From CAMLFJ01 sp040902305 (GTDB lineage: Bacteria > Methylomirabilota > Methylomirabilia > Rokubacteriales > CSP1-6), in contig JBBDXN010000129.1 in NCBI GenBank assembly GCA_040902305.1, forward strand, positions 19,734 through 83,733: a DNA stretch of 64,000 bases, in the 5' to 3' direction. A program made the position numbers and the translations under genes. Below are positions 32,889 to 41,638 of this stretch, in pieces; the first letter of the stretch is position 1, and every line of letters starts with the position of its first letter. The notes under the pieces are model-generated. The model searched no databases and was not told the origin of the DNA. It worked only from the letters and a program-made list of their open reading frames with translations.

Positions 32889-33977
32889 GTGATCCGCCGG
32901 GTCGCGCTCCTCCTCGCGGTCGGCCTGACCGTGGCCGGCGCCGGTAGCTTTCCCCCGACCCTCGGACCGGCCGGGTCGGACGCCCAGACCCAGGTCCCCC
33001 GCGTCGCGCCCGGCTTCTTCAATCCGGCCGAGCGAGCGGGTAGTGCCTACCGGAACGTGGACCCGGAATACCGGCGCGCGTCATACTGGGCGCGGCTGCA
33101 CTCGCTGGTGGTGGGCGCCACCTGGCTGGTCTCCGAGCGGCGGGTCGCCGCGCTGCCCCGCGCGACACCCGACCTCCGGGCGCTGCACGACGGATCACCC
33201 GACGCGACCGTGACCTGGGTCGGCCACTCCACCGTGCTGGTCCAGCTCGACGGCGTGACGTTCCTGACCGATCCGAACTGGGCCGACCGTAGCGGGCCGT
33301 TCAGCGGTTTCGTGGGGGTCCGTCGCTACACCCCGCCCGGCATCGCCTTCGACGACCTGCCCCCCGTCGACTTCGTCCTGATCTCCCACGACCACTACGA
33401 TCATCTCGACGAGCCCACCGTCCGTCGCCTCGCGGAGAAATTCGACCCGCTGTTCGTCGTGCCGCTCGGCATCAAGGGCTGGCTCGCCGATCGCGGGATC
33501 AACAACGCGGTGGAGCTGAACTGGGGCGAATCGGTCACGGTCAAGGGCCTGACCGTGGCCTGTACCCCCGCGCAGCACGGCGGGGGGCGCACCGCGATCG
33601 ATCAGGGCCGAAGGCTCTGGGCGTCCTGGGCGGTGCTGGGCTCGAAGCGCTTCTACTTCGGGGGCGACACCGGCTACTACCGCCACTTCAAGGAGACCGG
33701 CGACCGGCTCGGGCCGTTCGACCTGGCCGCGCTACCGATCGGCTCCTATACGCCGCGCGAGATCGCCAAGCCCGTGCACACCTCCCCCGAGGAAGCGCTG
33801 CAGGCCGCGATCGACCTGCGCGCCACCCATCTGCTGGGCGTGCACTGGGGCACGTTCGCGCTGGCCCGCGAGCCCTACGACGAGCCGCCCACGCGGTTGC
33901 GCGCCGAGATCGAGCGGCGGCGGCTCGATCCCACCCGCGCCTGGATCCTCAAGCCCGGCGAAACCAAGCCCTGGTAG
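32889..33977 (+). CDS. MBL-fold hydrolase, NAPE-PLD/RomA-like, exported
   Basis: A 362-residue metallo-beta-lactamase fold protein with a signal peptide (about 1-33). Metal site: SHDHYDHLDEP (about 165-175), His in PAQHGGGR, Asp in FGGDTGYY and His in GVHWGTFAL. The TWVGHSTVLVQLDGVTFLTDPNW opening (shortened here) is diagnostic of the NAPE-PLD/UlaG-like group, which hydrolyses phosphodiester bonds in lipids. It follows the cardiolipin-synthase-like gene, supporting a role in envelope lipid turnover. GTG start at 32889. Confidence 0.87.
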   Translation: MIRRVALLLAVGLTVAGAGSFPPTLGPAGSDAQTQVPRVAPGFFNPAERAGSAYRNVDPEYRRASYWARLHSLVVGATWLVSERRVAALPRATPDLRALHDGSPDATVTWVGHSTVLVQLDGVTFLTDPNWADRSGPFSGFVGVRRYTPPGIAFDDLPPVDFVLISHDHYDHLDEPTVRRLAEKFDPLFVVPLGIKGWLADRGINNAVELNWGESVTVKGLTVACTPAQHGGGRTAIDQGRRLWASWAVLGSKRFYFGGDTGYYRHFKETGDRLGPFDLAALPIGSYTPREIAKPVHTSPEEALQAAIDLRATHLLGVHWGTFALAREPYDEPPTRLRAEIERRRLDPTRAWILKPGETKPW

Positions 33978-33986
33978 TCTCGAGCG

Positions 33987-34313
33987 CTACAGCCAGTAGT
34001 ACGGAAACCGGTAGTAGTCGTGCAGCCGCGTCTCGTACTCGCGACTGAAATCCGCGTCCGGCCTGTACTCGGGCGCCTCCTGGATGCGCTTCTTCTCGAT
34101 GTTCACCACCACGGTCTCCCGCTCGGGGGCCACGCTGCTGATCCAGGCCGTCGAGAGCACGACCTTCTTGCCGGGCAGCCAGTTCCCGGTGTCGATGACG
34201 AGGTAGCGCAGCTTCATGTCCTGGTCGTCGATGATCAGATCGCTGACCCCGCCGATCTCTCCGTCGGTGGCGAGGATCTTGTAACTGAGGACGTTCTTGA
34301 CCGGTCGCAGCAT
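33987..34313 (-). CDS. PRC-barrel domain protein
   Basis: A 108-residue protein with a PRC-barrel fold: LSYKILATDGEIGGVSDLI, then DMKLRYLVIDTGNWLPGKKV and WISSVAPERETVVV. Such proteins occur in photosynthetic reaction centre H subunits, RimM and stress clusters. ATG 34313 follows AAAGGAG and lies 39 bp after a sigma-54-type promoter. Convergent with the NAPE-PLD-like gene (9 bp apart). Confidence 0.9.
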   Translation of the reverse strand: MLRPVKNVLSYKILATDGEIGGVSDLIIDDQDMKLRYLVIDTGNWLPGKKVVLSTAWISSVAPERETVVVNIEKKRIQEAPEYRPDADFSREYETRLHDYYRFPYYWL

Positions 34314-34351
34314 GGGCGGCTCCTTTCAAGGCGATTTTGCCTCGGAGAAAG

Positions 34352-34367
34352 AGCAACATCCGTGCCG
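34352..34367 (-). promoter_or_regulatory. Sigma-54 promoter for the PRC-barrel gene
   Basis: On the minus strand CGGCAC, 5 bp, TTGCT: one mismatch from TGGCAC-N5-TTGCW with correct GG-GC spacing. The expected start near 34341 leaves a leader of about 28 bases with the AAAGGAG site. The remaining part of 34368-34461 shows no ORF. Confidence 0.58.
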
Positions 34368-34461
34368 CGGTCTCGAACGGGGGCCATCGCCCGCTTTCCG
34401 GGGCTGGGAGCCGGCCCGACGCGATGGTCGGGTATGAACTACCCGGTAGGAGAGGGCTCCG

Positions 34462-35670
34462 TTACGATTTCGTCTCGTCCAGGTCCCGCGCACCCGCGGT
34501 GCGGTTGCGATACTCGGCGGGTACCTCCCGGCCCGCATCCACGTAGGCGCGGCGGACCGCCTCCACGTTCGGGCTGAAGATGGTCTTGCGGTTGCTGCGC
34601 GCCCACTCGTTCGAGTTGCGGATGGTGTCGAGCGAGCCCTGGAAGCGCGGCATGACGTAGCGCGCGAACAGCTCGTAGCTGTGCAGGGTCTGCTCGCGGT
34701 TGGCCCACTCGTGGGCGCGGAACAGCACGCCGCCGAAGCCGCCGCCGCTCAGGCCCTGCAGCCGCTCGATACCGCGGATGACGGTGTCGGGGGTGCCCAC
34801 CAGCGTGGTGCCCATCTTCACGCCATCGCGCAGCGGGTCGTCGGCGCGGCCGGGCGGGCGGCCGAGCGTGTCCTCGAAGTAGGTGACGGTCTCGTGGCGC
34901 TCGGCGCGGCTCACTTCCTTGAGGGCCAGCTCGTCGTCATCGGACACGTGCACGTTGACCACGAGCCGCCAGTTCCGCCGGTCCATGGTCTTGCCGTGCT
35001 TGGCCGCGGTCTCCTCCGCGATCTTCCACTGATTCGCGAGGGCCTCCGGCCCGCCGGGCAGCCCCGCCCCGAGCGAGAGCACCCCGATGCCGTGCTTGCC
35101 CGCCGCCATCACCCCAGCCGGGGTGATGGTGCTGGCCACCGCGATGGGGAAGTGCGGCTCGGTGTAGGGCGCGAGATGCAGCCGCGCCTGGCGCAGCTCG
35201 AACCAGTCCGTCTTGAGCGTCACCGGCGCCTCGCACCGGAGCAGCTCCATGATCGCGTCGAGGGACTCCTCCATGCGCGGGCGCTGGGTCACCGGCTCGA
35301 TGCCCATCATGTAGGCGTCGGAGACGAGGGCGCCCGGCCCGATGCCGAGCATGGCGCGGCCCCGCGTCATGTGATCGAGCTGCACGAAGCGGTTGGCGAC
35401 CATCAACGGGTGATGGTAGGGCAGGCTCGTCACCCCGGAGCCCAGCATGATGTGGCGGGTGCGCTCCGCCGCGGCGGCGATGAAGACCTCGGGGGAGGCG
35501 ATCAGCTCCCAGCCCGCGGAGTGATGCTCGCCGATCCACACCTCGTCATAGCCCAGGTAGTCCATCCACTCGATCAGCTCCATGTCGCGGTTCATCGCGA
35601 GCGTGGGGTTCTCGCCGACCTTGTGGAAGGGCGCGAGGAAGATCCCGAACTTCATGCCTTTGTGAGCCAA
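34462..35670 (-). CDS. LLM-class flavin-dependent oxidoreductase (luciferase-like monooxygenase)
   Basis: A 402-residue bacterial-luciferase-family TIM barrel. Conserved segments: MKFGIFLAPFHKVGENP at the start, WIGEHHSAGWELIASPEVF, MLGSGVTSLPYHHPLMVA, RGRAMLGIGPGAL and a C-terminal LVGTPDTVIRGIERL. It would use reduced flavin and O2 to oxidise an unknown organic compound. The TTG at 35670 has a well-placed GGAGG; the ATG at 35655 is the alternative. Confidence 0.9.
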   Translation of the reverse strand: MAHKGMKFGIFLAPFHKVGENPTLAMNRDMELIEWMDYLGYDEVWIGEHHSAGWELIASPEVFIAAAAERTRHIMLGSGVTSLPYHHPLMVANRFVQLDHMTRGRAMLGIGPGALVSDAYMMGIEPVTQRPRMEESLDAIMELLRCEAPVTLKTDWFELRQARLHLAPYTEPHFPIAVASTITPAGVMAAGKHGIGVLSLGAGLPGGPEALANQWKIAEETAAKHGKTMDRRNWRLVVNVHVSDDDELALKEVSRAERHETVTYFEDTLGRPPGRADDPLRDGVKMGTTLVGTPDTVIRGIERLQGLSGGGFGGVLFRAHEWANREQTLHSYELFARYVMPRFQGSLDTIRNSNEWARSNRKTIFSPNVEAVRRAYVDAGREVPAEYRNRTAGARDLDETKS

Positions 35671-35762
35671 TGCCGCCTCCGTGGCCAGTAGATGCGGAGC
35701 CGAGGTACGGCCGATCGTAACACGCCTTGAGTCGAGGGCGCACCGGTGCTAGAAGAGGTCCC

Positions 35763-36953
35763 ATGGATTTCACCTACACCCCCGAGCAGCAGCACTTCCG
35801 CGCCGAGATCCGAGGCTGGCTCGCCGCCAACCTCACCGACGACCTGCGCATCGAGGACCCGACCGACGAGCGCGTGGCCCCGGACCGGGAGACGTTCGAG
35901 CGAAGGCGCGACTGGCAGCGCCGCATGTACGCCGCGGGCTGGGTCGGGATCTCGTGGCCCAAGGAGTACGGCGGCCGCGGGGTCACCTTGATGGAGCAGG
36001 TCATCTACGACGAGGAGTGCTTCCGGGCGCGCGCGCCGGTGCTCCCCGGCTACTCCGGCATCGGGATGGCCGGACCGACCATCATCGAGTGGGGCACCGA
36101 GGCGCAGAAGAAGCGCTACCTCCCGCGCATCCTGGGTGGCGACGACATCTGGTGCCAGGGCTACTCGGAGCCGGGCGCGGGCTCGGACCTGGCGAGCCTC
36201 AGCACCCGCGCCGAGGACCGGGGCGAGCACTTCATCGTCAACGGGCAGAAGGTGTGGACCTCGGGCGCCCAGTTCGCGGACTGGATCTACCTGCTCGTGC
36301 GCACCGATCCCACCGCGCCCAAGCACCGCGGGATCAGTTACCTCCTGGTGGACATGAAGACGCCCGGCATCACGGTGCGCCCGCTGGTGCTGCTCAACGG
36401 CCACCGGCACTTCAATGAAGTGTTCTTCGTGGACGTGGCGGTGCCGAAGGCCAACCTGATCGGCCGGCAGAACGAGGGCTGGAAGCCGGCCATGACCACG
36501 CTCATGTACGAGCGCAAGGGCGGCGGCGGGCGCGGCCACGAGGAGCAGCTCGCGCGGCTCCGGGCCCTCGCCATGACGGTGCCGCTCGACGGCCGGCCCG
36601 CGTGGGAGCATCCGGTGATCCGCCAGCGCTTCGCCCAGCTCGTGATCGAGGCCCAGTGCCAGCGCTACACGCGCATGCGGAACCTGACCCGCCAGCTCCG
36701 CGGCGAGCCGCCCGGGCCCGAGGGCTCCATCCTCAAGCTGTTCGGCTCCGAGCTGGGCGTGCGCATCGCCGACTTCGCGGGTGAGCTGCTCGGCCCGCAC
36801 GCGCTCGTGAACCGCGCGAGCGAGCAGGTCCCGGACGGCCCGCGCTGGTACAACCGCGTGCTGAGCGCGCGGCAGTACACGATCGCGGGCGGCACCAGCG
36901 AGATCCAGCGCAACATCATCGGCGAGCGCGTGCTCGGGCTCCCGAAGGACTAG
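35763..36953 (+). CDS. Acyl-CoA dehydrogenase
   Basis: A 396-residue FAD enzyme introducing an alpha-beta double bond into an acyl-CoA. Motifs: CQGYSEPGAGSDLASL (about residue 137) and KVWTSGAQFADW for flavin binding, and the C-terminal YTIAGGTSEIQRNIIGERVLGLP. The usual catalytic Glu near the C-terminus is not evident by eye, since the loop reads PRWYNRVLSARQ. ATG 35763. It is followed after 3 bp by a CMD-family gene, divergent from the LLM gene. Confidence 0.92.
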   Translation: MDFTYTPEQQHFRAEIRGWLAANLTDDLRIEDPTDERVAPDRETFERRRDWQRRMYAAGWVGISWPKEYGGRGVTLMEQVIYDEECFRARAPVLPGYSGIGMAGPTIIEWGTEAQKKRYLPRILGGDDIWCQGYSEPGAGSDLASLSTRAEDRGEHFIVNGQKVWTSGAQFADWIYLLVRTDPTAPKHRGISYLLVDMKTPGITVRPLVLLNGHRHFNEVFFVDVAVPKANLIGRQNEGWKPAMTTLMYERKGGGGRGHEEQLARLRALAMTVPLDGRPAWEHPVIRQRFAQLVIEAQCQRYTRMRNLTRQLRGEPPGPEGSILKLFGSELGVRIADFAGELLGPHALVNRASEQVPDGPRWYNRVLSARQYTIAGGTSEIQRNIIGERVLGLPKD

Positions 36954-36956
36954 TCC

Positions 36957-37352
36957 ATGCCCGACAACCGAGAGCAGCAGGCGGAAGCGCTCATCGCCAA
37001 GATGAAGGCGGCGCGGGGCTACATGTACCCGGAGTGGGAATTCGCGGCCCGGCAGGACCCCGAGTTCGTCGCCGCCTACAACCGGCTGTACGAGCTGAGC
37101 CTGGGCGAGGGCCAGCACGTCTCCGCCAAGGTGCGCGAGTTCGTGGCCATCGCGCTCCTCTGCTTCCGTGGCGCCGAGCAGTCGGGGCTCGTGGCGCACA
37201 TGCGGCGGGCGATGCAGTTCGGAGCCACCCCGGCCGAGCTCTTCGAGGTGCTCGAATCGTGCGTGGTGCCCGGCGGCGCCCCGACGTTCCACCGGGGACT
37301 CACCGCACTCATGGAGGTGGTGCGCGCCCCGACGCGCCCCCCTCTCGGCTAG
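36957..37352 (+). CDS. Carboxymuconolactone decarboxylase family protein
   Basis: A 131-residue CMD protein: KVREFVAIALLCFRGAEQSG, then AHMRRAMQFGATPAELFEVLE and a His in PTFHRGL. ATG 36957 lies 3 bp after the acyl-CoA dehydrogenase stop, so the two are co-transcribed. No CxxC. Third member of this family in the window; the three differ clearly from each other. Confidence 0.85.
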   Translation: MPDNREQQAEALIAKMKAARGYMYPEWEFAARQDPEFVAAYNRLYELSLGEGQHVSAKVREFVAIALLCFRGAEQSGLVAHMRRAMQFGATPAELFEVLESCVVPGGAPTFHRGLTALMEVVRAPTRPPLG

Positions 37353-37375
37353 TCGCCTCGGGCCGACCACCCACC

Positions 37376-37405
37376 TTGACAGGGCCGGAGCGCCCGCCCT
37401 AAAGT
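37376..37405 (+). promoter_or_regulatory. Sigma-70 type promoter for the 37495-40583 ABC operon
   Basis: TTGACA (37376-37381), 18-bp spacer, TAAAGT (37400-37405, 4/6). It stands 90 bp upstream of the binding-protein ATG in the 142-bp gap after the CMD gene. Confidence 0.5.
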
Positions 37406-37494
37406 TCCGCACACGCCTGAGCCGGCTGGTACTCTCGGAGGCACGGATCTGGCAGGAGCCCATGGCAATGCACGCCACATACAGGGGGAAACGC

Positions 37495-38793
37495 ATGGCA
37501 CAGCCCACACAGTCCAAGGCCACCCGTCGTAGCTTTCTGAAGCTCGCCGCCGCCGGGGCCGCCGGTGTCGCCGCGGGCCCCTGGGTTTCCCGCAATGCCC
37601 AGGCCAAGCCGGTATCCATCACGTTCGCGCGCGAAAGCTCCTACGTGAAGAACTTCGACGTGCATTTCCAGAACGTGATGGCACCGGCCTACGAGAAGGC
37701 CACCGGCATCAAGATCGAGTACCAGATCCAGGCCGCGGGCGGCAGCGCGGTGCCCCAGCTGGTCTCGATGGTCGAGAACAAGTCCGGCGCCGATCTGGCC
37801 TGGGTGCAGCAGGAGTGGCTCTATCGCGACGCCCTCGTGGACGTCTCCGACATCGCCGAGGAGGTGGGCAAGCAGCAGGGCGGCTGGTACGACGAGATCA
37901 AGCTCCTGTCCGTGGACAAGGGCAAGTGGAAGTCCGTGCCCAACGGGAACATCGGCCAGGTCATGGTCTACCGGAAGGACTGGTTCGACGAGGCCGGCGT
38001 CAAGAGCTTCCCCGAGACGTGGGACGCGTTCCTGGAGGCCGGGATCAAGCTCAAGGCCAAGGGCCATCCGTTCGGCATGTCCATGGGGCACGGCTTCGCC
38101 GACAACTACTCCTGGCTCTACCCCCTGCTGTGGTCCTACGGGGTGACGGTCATGGACAAGACCGCCAAGAAGGTGGCGCTCGACTCCAGCGAGACCGCGA
38201 AGGCGGTGGAGTACGTCAAGCGGCTCTACAAGGAAGCCTGCATCGAGGACTGCATCGGCTGGCTGGACCCGGCCAACAACAAGGCCTTCCTCACCAGCCA
38301 GATCTCGTGCACCAACAACGCCTACAGCATCATGGTCTCGGCCAAGCGCGACCTGCCGGACATGGGCAAGGTGATCGCGCACGGCCTCAACCCCAAGGGA
38401 CCCAACGGCCAGCGCTACCACGCGCTCGTGCCGGTGACGCACGGCGTGTTCGCCCACAGCAAGGACCCGCAGGCGGCCAAGGACTTCCTGCGGTGGATGA
38501 TGGACCCGAAGCAGTACCGGCCGTGGATCGCCTCGGGCGACATGTACTTCGCTCCGTACCTCCACGGCTTCGACAAGGCGCCCGAGTGGGACATCGAGCC
38601 GCGCGTGAAGCCGTTCCAGAAGGCCCTCGAGACCGGCAAGCTCACCTCGTGGCCGGCACCCGCCAACCGCCAGCACGGGGAAGTGGTCAACCGCTGGATC
38701 GTGATCGACATGTTCACCAAGGCCTGCACGGGCACGCCGGTCAAGGCGGCCATCGCGGAGGCCGTGAAGCAGCTCAAGACCATCTACGGGTAG
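37495..38793 (+). CDS. ABC transporter solute-binding protein, Tat-exported (carbohydrate type)
   Basis: A 432-residue family-1 binding protein with a twin-arginine signal (KATRRSFLKLAAAG, cleavage near NAQA-KP). The mature part resembles sugar-binding proteins of MalE/UgpB type (SMVENKSGADLAWVQQEW, later MMDPKQYRPWIASGDMYF). ATG 37495 follows CAGGGGGAAA. Two permease genes follow directly; no ATPase gene is attached. Confidence 0.9.
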   Translation: MAQPTQSKATRRSFLKLAAAGAAGVAAGPWVSRNAQAKPVSITFARESSYVKNFDVHFQNVMAPAYEKATGIKIEYQIQAAGGSAVPQLVSMVENKSGADLAWVQQEWLYRDALVDVSDIAEEVGKQQGGWYDEIKLLSVDKGKWKSVPNGNIGQVMVYRKDWFDEAGVKSFPETWDAFLEAGIKLKAKGHPFGMSMGHGFADNYSWLYPLLWSYGVTVMDKTAKKVALDSSETAKAVEYVKRLYKEACIEDCIGWLDPANNKAFLTSQISCTNNAYSIMVSAKRDLPDMGKVIAHGLNPKGPNGQRYHALVPVTHGVFAHSKDPQAAKDFLRWMMDPKQYRPWIASGDMYFAPYLHGFDKAPEWDIEPRVKPFQKALETGKLTSWPAPANRQHGEVVNRWIVIDMFTKACTGTPVKAAIAEAVKQLKTIYG

Positions 38794-38795
38794 GG

Positions 38796-39734
38796 ATGAG
38801 CAAGATTCTCGAGGCCTCTCGGGCGGGCGCCCTCGCGGCGCCCGCCCGCCGGCCGTTCCGGATCCGCGCGTTCCTGGAGCGGGAGTCCGTGTTCTCCTGG
38901 CTCATGGTCACGCCGCCGGTGCTGTTCCTGCTGGCCTTCCTGGGCTATCCGTTCTTCTACGGGGTCTATCTCAGCTTCTTCGAGCGAGAAGTCGCGCGCC
39001 CCGCCACCTTCGTGGGCCTGGGCAATTTCGTCACCCTCTCGAACGACCCGATCTTCTGGCAGGCGGTCCGGAACACCCTCCTGTTCACGGCGGTGGCGAC
39101 CGTGCTCAAGGCCGGCGGCGGGCTGGCCATGGCCCTCGTGATGAACCAGAGCTTCCGGATGAAGGCCGTCACCCGGGCCATGCTCCTGCTCCCGTTCATC
39201 GTGCCCACCGTGCTCAGCACCGTGGCGTGGCAGTGGATCCTCGACCCCGGCATGGGCCTGTTCAACCGCCTGCTGGTGGTGAGCGGCCTGGCGACGACGG
39301 GGCCGTCCTGGCTCGGCACGCCGACCATGGCCATGATCTCCATCATCATGGTCAACACGTGGCGCGGCCTGCCGTTCTTCGGCATCTCGATCCTCGCGGG
39401 CCTGCAGACCATCCCCGTCGACCTGCACGAATCGGCGACCATCGACGGCGCGGGCACCTGGGGCCGCTTCCGATACGTCACGCTGCCTTCGCTCCTGCCC
39501 GTGATCTTCATCGTCACCACCTTCTCGATCGTCATCACCTTCTTCGACTTCCAGCTCGTCTACGTGCTCACCGGCGGCGGCCCCGCCAACTCCACGCACC
39601 TGATGGCGACCTACGCCTACAGCCTGAGCATGGGCGCGGGCCAGATGGGACTCGGGTCCGCGGTGGCGCTCAGCATGGTGCCGGTGCTGGGCCTCCTGCT
39701 GGTGCTGCTCACCCTCTACGTGCGCAAGGACTGA
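38796..39734 (+). CDS. ABC sugar-type permease (MalF-like)
   Basis: A 312-residue inner-membrane permease with six predicted helices. The EAA loop is present (LHESATIDGAGTWGRFRYVT, about residue 225). It starts 2 bp after the binding-protein stop. Pairs with the next gene to form the translocation pore for a carbohydrate-like solute. Confidence 0.92.
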   Translation: MSKILEASRAGALAAPARRPFRIRAFLERESVFSWLMVTPPVLFLLAFLGYPFFYGVYLSFFEREVARPATFVGLGNFVTLSNDPIFWQAVRNTLLFTAVATVLKAGGGLAMALVMNQSFRMKAVTRAMLLLPFIVPTVLSTVAWQWILDPGMGLFNRLLVVSGLATTGPSWLGTPTMAMISIIMVNTWRGLPFFGISILAGLQTIPVDLHESATIDGAGTWGRFRYVTLPSLLPVIFIVTTFSIVITFFDFQLVYVLTGGGPANSTHLMATYAYSLSMGAGQMGLGSAVALSMVPVLGLLLVLLTLYVRKD

Positions 39735-39737
39735 TCC

Positions 39738-40583
39738 GTGGTCGGCGAGCTGACCTGGCGCAGGCGCCTCTTCGGGCTCTGGCTGCCGTTGCTGGTGTTC
39801 GTGGTGATCGCGCTGTTTCCCTTCACGTGGATGGCGGCCACCTCGCTCAAGACCAATGCCGAGCTGTACAACCCGAAGGCCAATCCGATGTGGATCCAGA
39901 ACCCGTCGCTGGTCCACTACATCGACCTGCTGAAGGAGACCAATTTCCTGACCTGGGTGGCCAACACCATGCTGGTGGCCACGGTCGCGACTTTCATCTC
40001 CCTGCTCCTCGGGAGCATGCTGGCCTACCCGCTGGCGCGCATGCGGTTTCGGGGCGCGCCGCTGCTGGCCATCGCGGTCGCCGTGACGTACCTGATTCCC
40101 CAGACCCTGCTCTTCGTTCCGATGGCCGATCTCATCGGCCGGATGAAGCTGGGCAATACGCTCAGCGCCGTGATGCTGACCTATCCGACGTTGCTGGTGC
40201 CCTTCATCGCCTGGCTGCTGATGGGGTACTTCAAGACGGTGCCGAAGGAGCTGGAAGAGCAGGCCATGATCGACGGCGCCAGCCGCTGGCGCGCCATGAC
40301 GAGGATCATTCTTCCTCTCTGCCTGCCCGGGTTCCTGTCCGCCGGCATCTTCGCCTTCACGCTGTCCCAGAACGAGTTCCTCTACGCGCTGCTCTTCCTC
40401 AGCAAGTCGAGCGTGCGCACCGTGCCGATCGGCGTGGTGGGCGAGCTGATCCGCGGCGACGCCTTCTACTGGGGCCAGCTCATGGCCGGGGCGCTTCTGG
40501 GCTCCATCCCCGTCGCCCTGATCTACTCCTTCTTCGTGAAGTACTACGTCGCCGGGCTCACCGCGGGGGCCGTCAAGGGCTGA
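39738..40583 (+). CDS. ABC sugar-type permease (MalG-like)
   Basis: A 281-residue partner permease with six helices and an EAA loop (LEEQAMIDGASRWRAMTRII). The C-terminal KYYVAGLTAGAVKG is the usual MalG-type ending. GTG start 3 bp after the MalF-like stop. Convergent with another permease operon; a long inverted repeat and a REP-like element fill the gap. Confidence 0.92.
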   Translation: MVGELTWRRRLFGLWLPLLVFVVIALFPFTWMAATSLKTNAELYNPKANPMWIQNPSLVHYIDLLKETNFLTWVANTMLVATVATFISLLLGSMLAYPLARMRFRGAPLLAIAVAVTYLIPQTLLFVPMADLIGRMKLGNTLSAVMLTYPTLLVPFIAWLLMGYFKTVPKELEEQAMIDGASRWRAMTRIILPLCLPGFLSAGIFAFTLSQNEFLYALLFLSKSSVRTVPIGVVGELIRGDAFYWGQLMAGALLGSIPVALIYSFFVKYYVAGLTAGAVKG

Positions 40584-40586
40584 CGC

Positions 40587-40749
40587 GGCCGGACCCGGGC
40601 GAGGTGGCGGGGGGTGGGGCTCTGACCACGACACGCTTTCTCGTCTTCTTGCAGGAGTAGTTCCCAATCCGGGATGGCTTGGCTCCGGCGTTCGTTGGCG
40701 GGGAACGGGTCACCCGCCCCACCCCCCGCCACCTCGCCCGGGTCCGGCC
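40587..40749. repeat. Perfect 34-bp inverted repeat between convergent operons
   Basis: The arm at 40587-40620 and the arm at 40716-40749 are exact reverse complements over 34 bp, separated by 95 bp. Arms begin GGCCGGACCC and end GGGGTGGGGC on the left side. No transposase ORF lies between, so it is not an evident insertion element. It could be a bidirectional terminator, a cruciform, or the footprint of a small non-autonomous element. Confidence 0.9.
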
Positions 40750-40775
40750 TCCCGCGTGGTCTCTTTCGGCTTCAA

Positions 40776-40810
40776 CCCTCTCCCCTCTGGGGAGAGGGCA
40801 GGGTGAGGGG
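40776..40810. repeat. REP-like palindrome copy C
   Basis: Stem CCCTCTCCCC (40776-40785) and GGGGAGAGGG (40789-40798) around TCT, followed by CAGGGTGAGGGG. Located 13 bp from the stop of the minus-strand permease, between convergent operons. Confidence 0.85.
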
Positions 40811-40822
40811 GCGCTGGCTCGT

Positions 40823-41638
40823 CTATTTCACGCTTCCCGCGGTCAGGCCTCCGACCAGATAAGGCTCGATCAAGGCAAAGAGCACGACCACGGGGACGAT
40901 GGCGATTGTCGAGGCGGCGAAGAGCAGGTCCCAGTGCTGGACGTAGGCGGTGACGTAGGAGGTGATGCCTACGGTCAAGGGGCGCATCGAGGTGTCGGTC
41001 ATCAGGGTCAGGGCGATGATGTATTCGTTCCAGGCCGCGATGAAGGCGAAGATGCCGGCGGTCACGATGCCGGGGAGGGCGACCGGCAGGATTATGCGGA
41101 AGAGGGCGCCCGCTGGCCCGCAGCCGTCGACCGCGGCCGCCTCCTCGATCTCGCGCGGGATGGAGGCGAAGAAGGCGCGCAGGATCCAGATCGCGAAGGC
41201 GAGGTTGAAGGCCGCATTCACCGCGATGAGCGCGGTGTAGGTGTTGATGAGGCCCAGCTCGAAGAACTCGCGGTAGAGCCCCACCACCAGCGCGGTCGGC
41301 GCGAACATCTGGGTCACCAGGACCAGGAACAGGAAGGCCCCGCGCCCCGGGAAGCGATGGCGGGCGGTGTGGTAGGCGGCGGGCACCGCGGCCACCAGCA
41401 CCAGCAGCGTGGACACCAGGGCGACCACCAGGGAGACGGTGAGCCAGGACTGGAACTCCGGGTCGCGCAGTACGGTCCAGAAGTTCAGTGGCCGCCACTC
41501 GACGGGCAGGAGTCGCGGCGGGGTGATGCGGAGCTCGGCCTCCGGCTTGAGCGCGGTGAGCAGCATCACCGCGTACGGCGCGAGCAGCACCCCCGCCAGC
41601 AGCAGCCCCGCCCCGCTGAGCGCGAGCTTCCGGATCAG
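40823..41638 (-). CDS. ABC sugar-type permease (MalG-like), CTG start
   Basis: A 271-residue permease with six helices and an EAA loop (IEEAAAVDGCGPAGALFRII); ends YLVGGLTAGSVK. No ATG, GTG or TTG exists at a place that keeps the first helix (LALSGAGLLLAGVLLAPYAV). A CTG at 41638 overlaps the upstream stop (CTGA) and has GGGAGGAG 6-7 bp before it, so initiation at CTG with translational coupling is the best reading. Confidence 0.82.
   Translation of the reverse strand: MIRKLALSGAGLLLAGVLLAPYAVMLLTALKPEAELRITPPRLLPVEWRPLNFWTVLRDPEFQSWLTVSLVVALVSTLLVLVAAVPAAYHTARHRFPGRGAFLFLVLVTQMFAPTALVVGLYREFFELGLINTYTALIAVNAAFNLAFAIWILRAFFASIPREIEEAAAVDGCGPAGALFRIILPVALPGIVTAGIFAFIAAWNEYIIALTLMTDTSMRPLTVGITSYVTAYVQHWDLLFAASTIAIVPVVVLFALIEPYLVGGLTAGSVK

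Noticed and set aside
35652..37622. 656-codon minus-strand frame across the acyl-CoA dehydrogenase and CMD genes
   Set aside because: Opposite to two clear genes; composition is that of a codon-position shadow.
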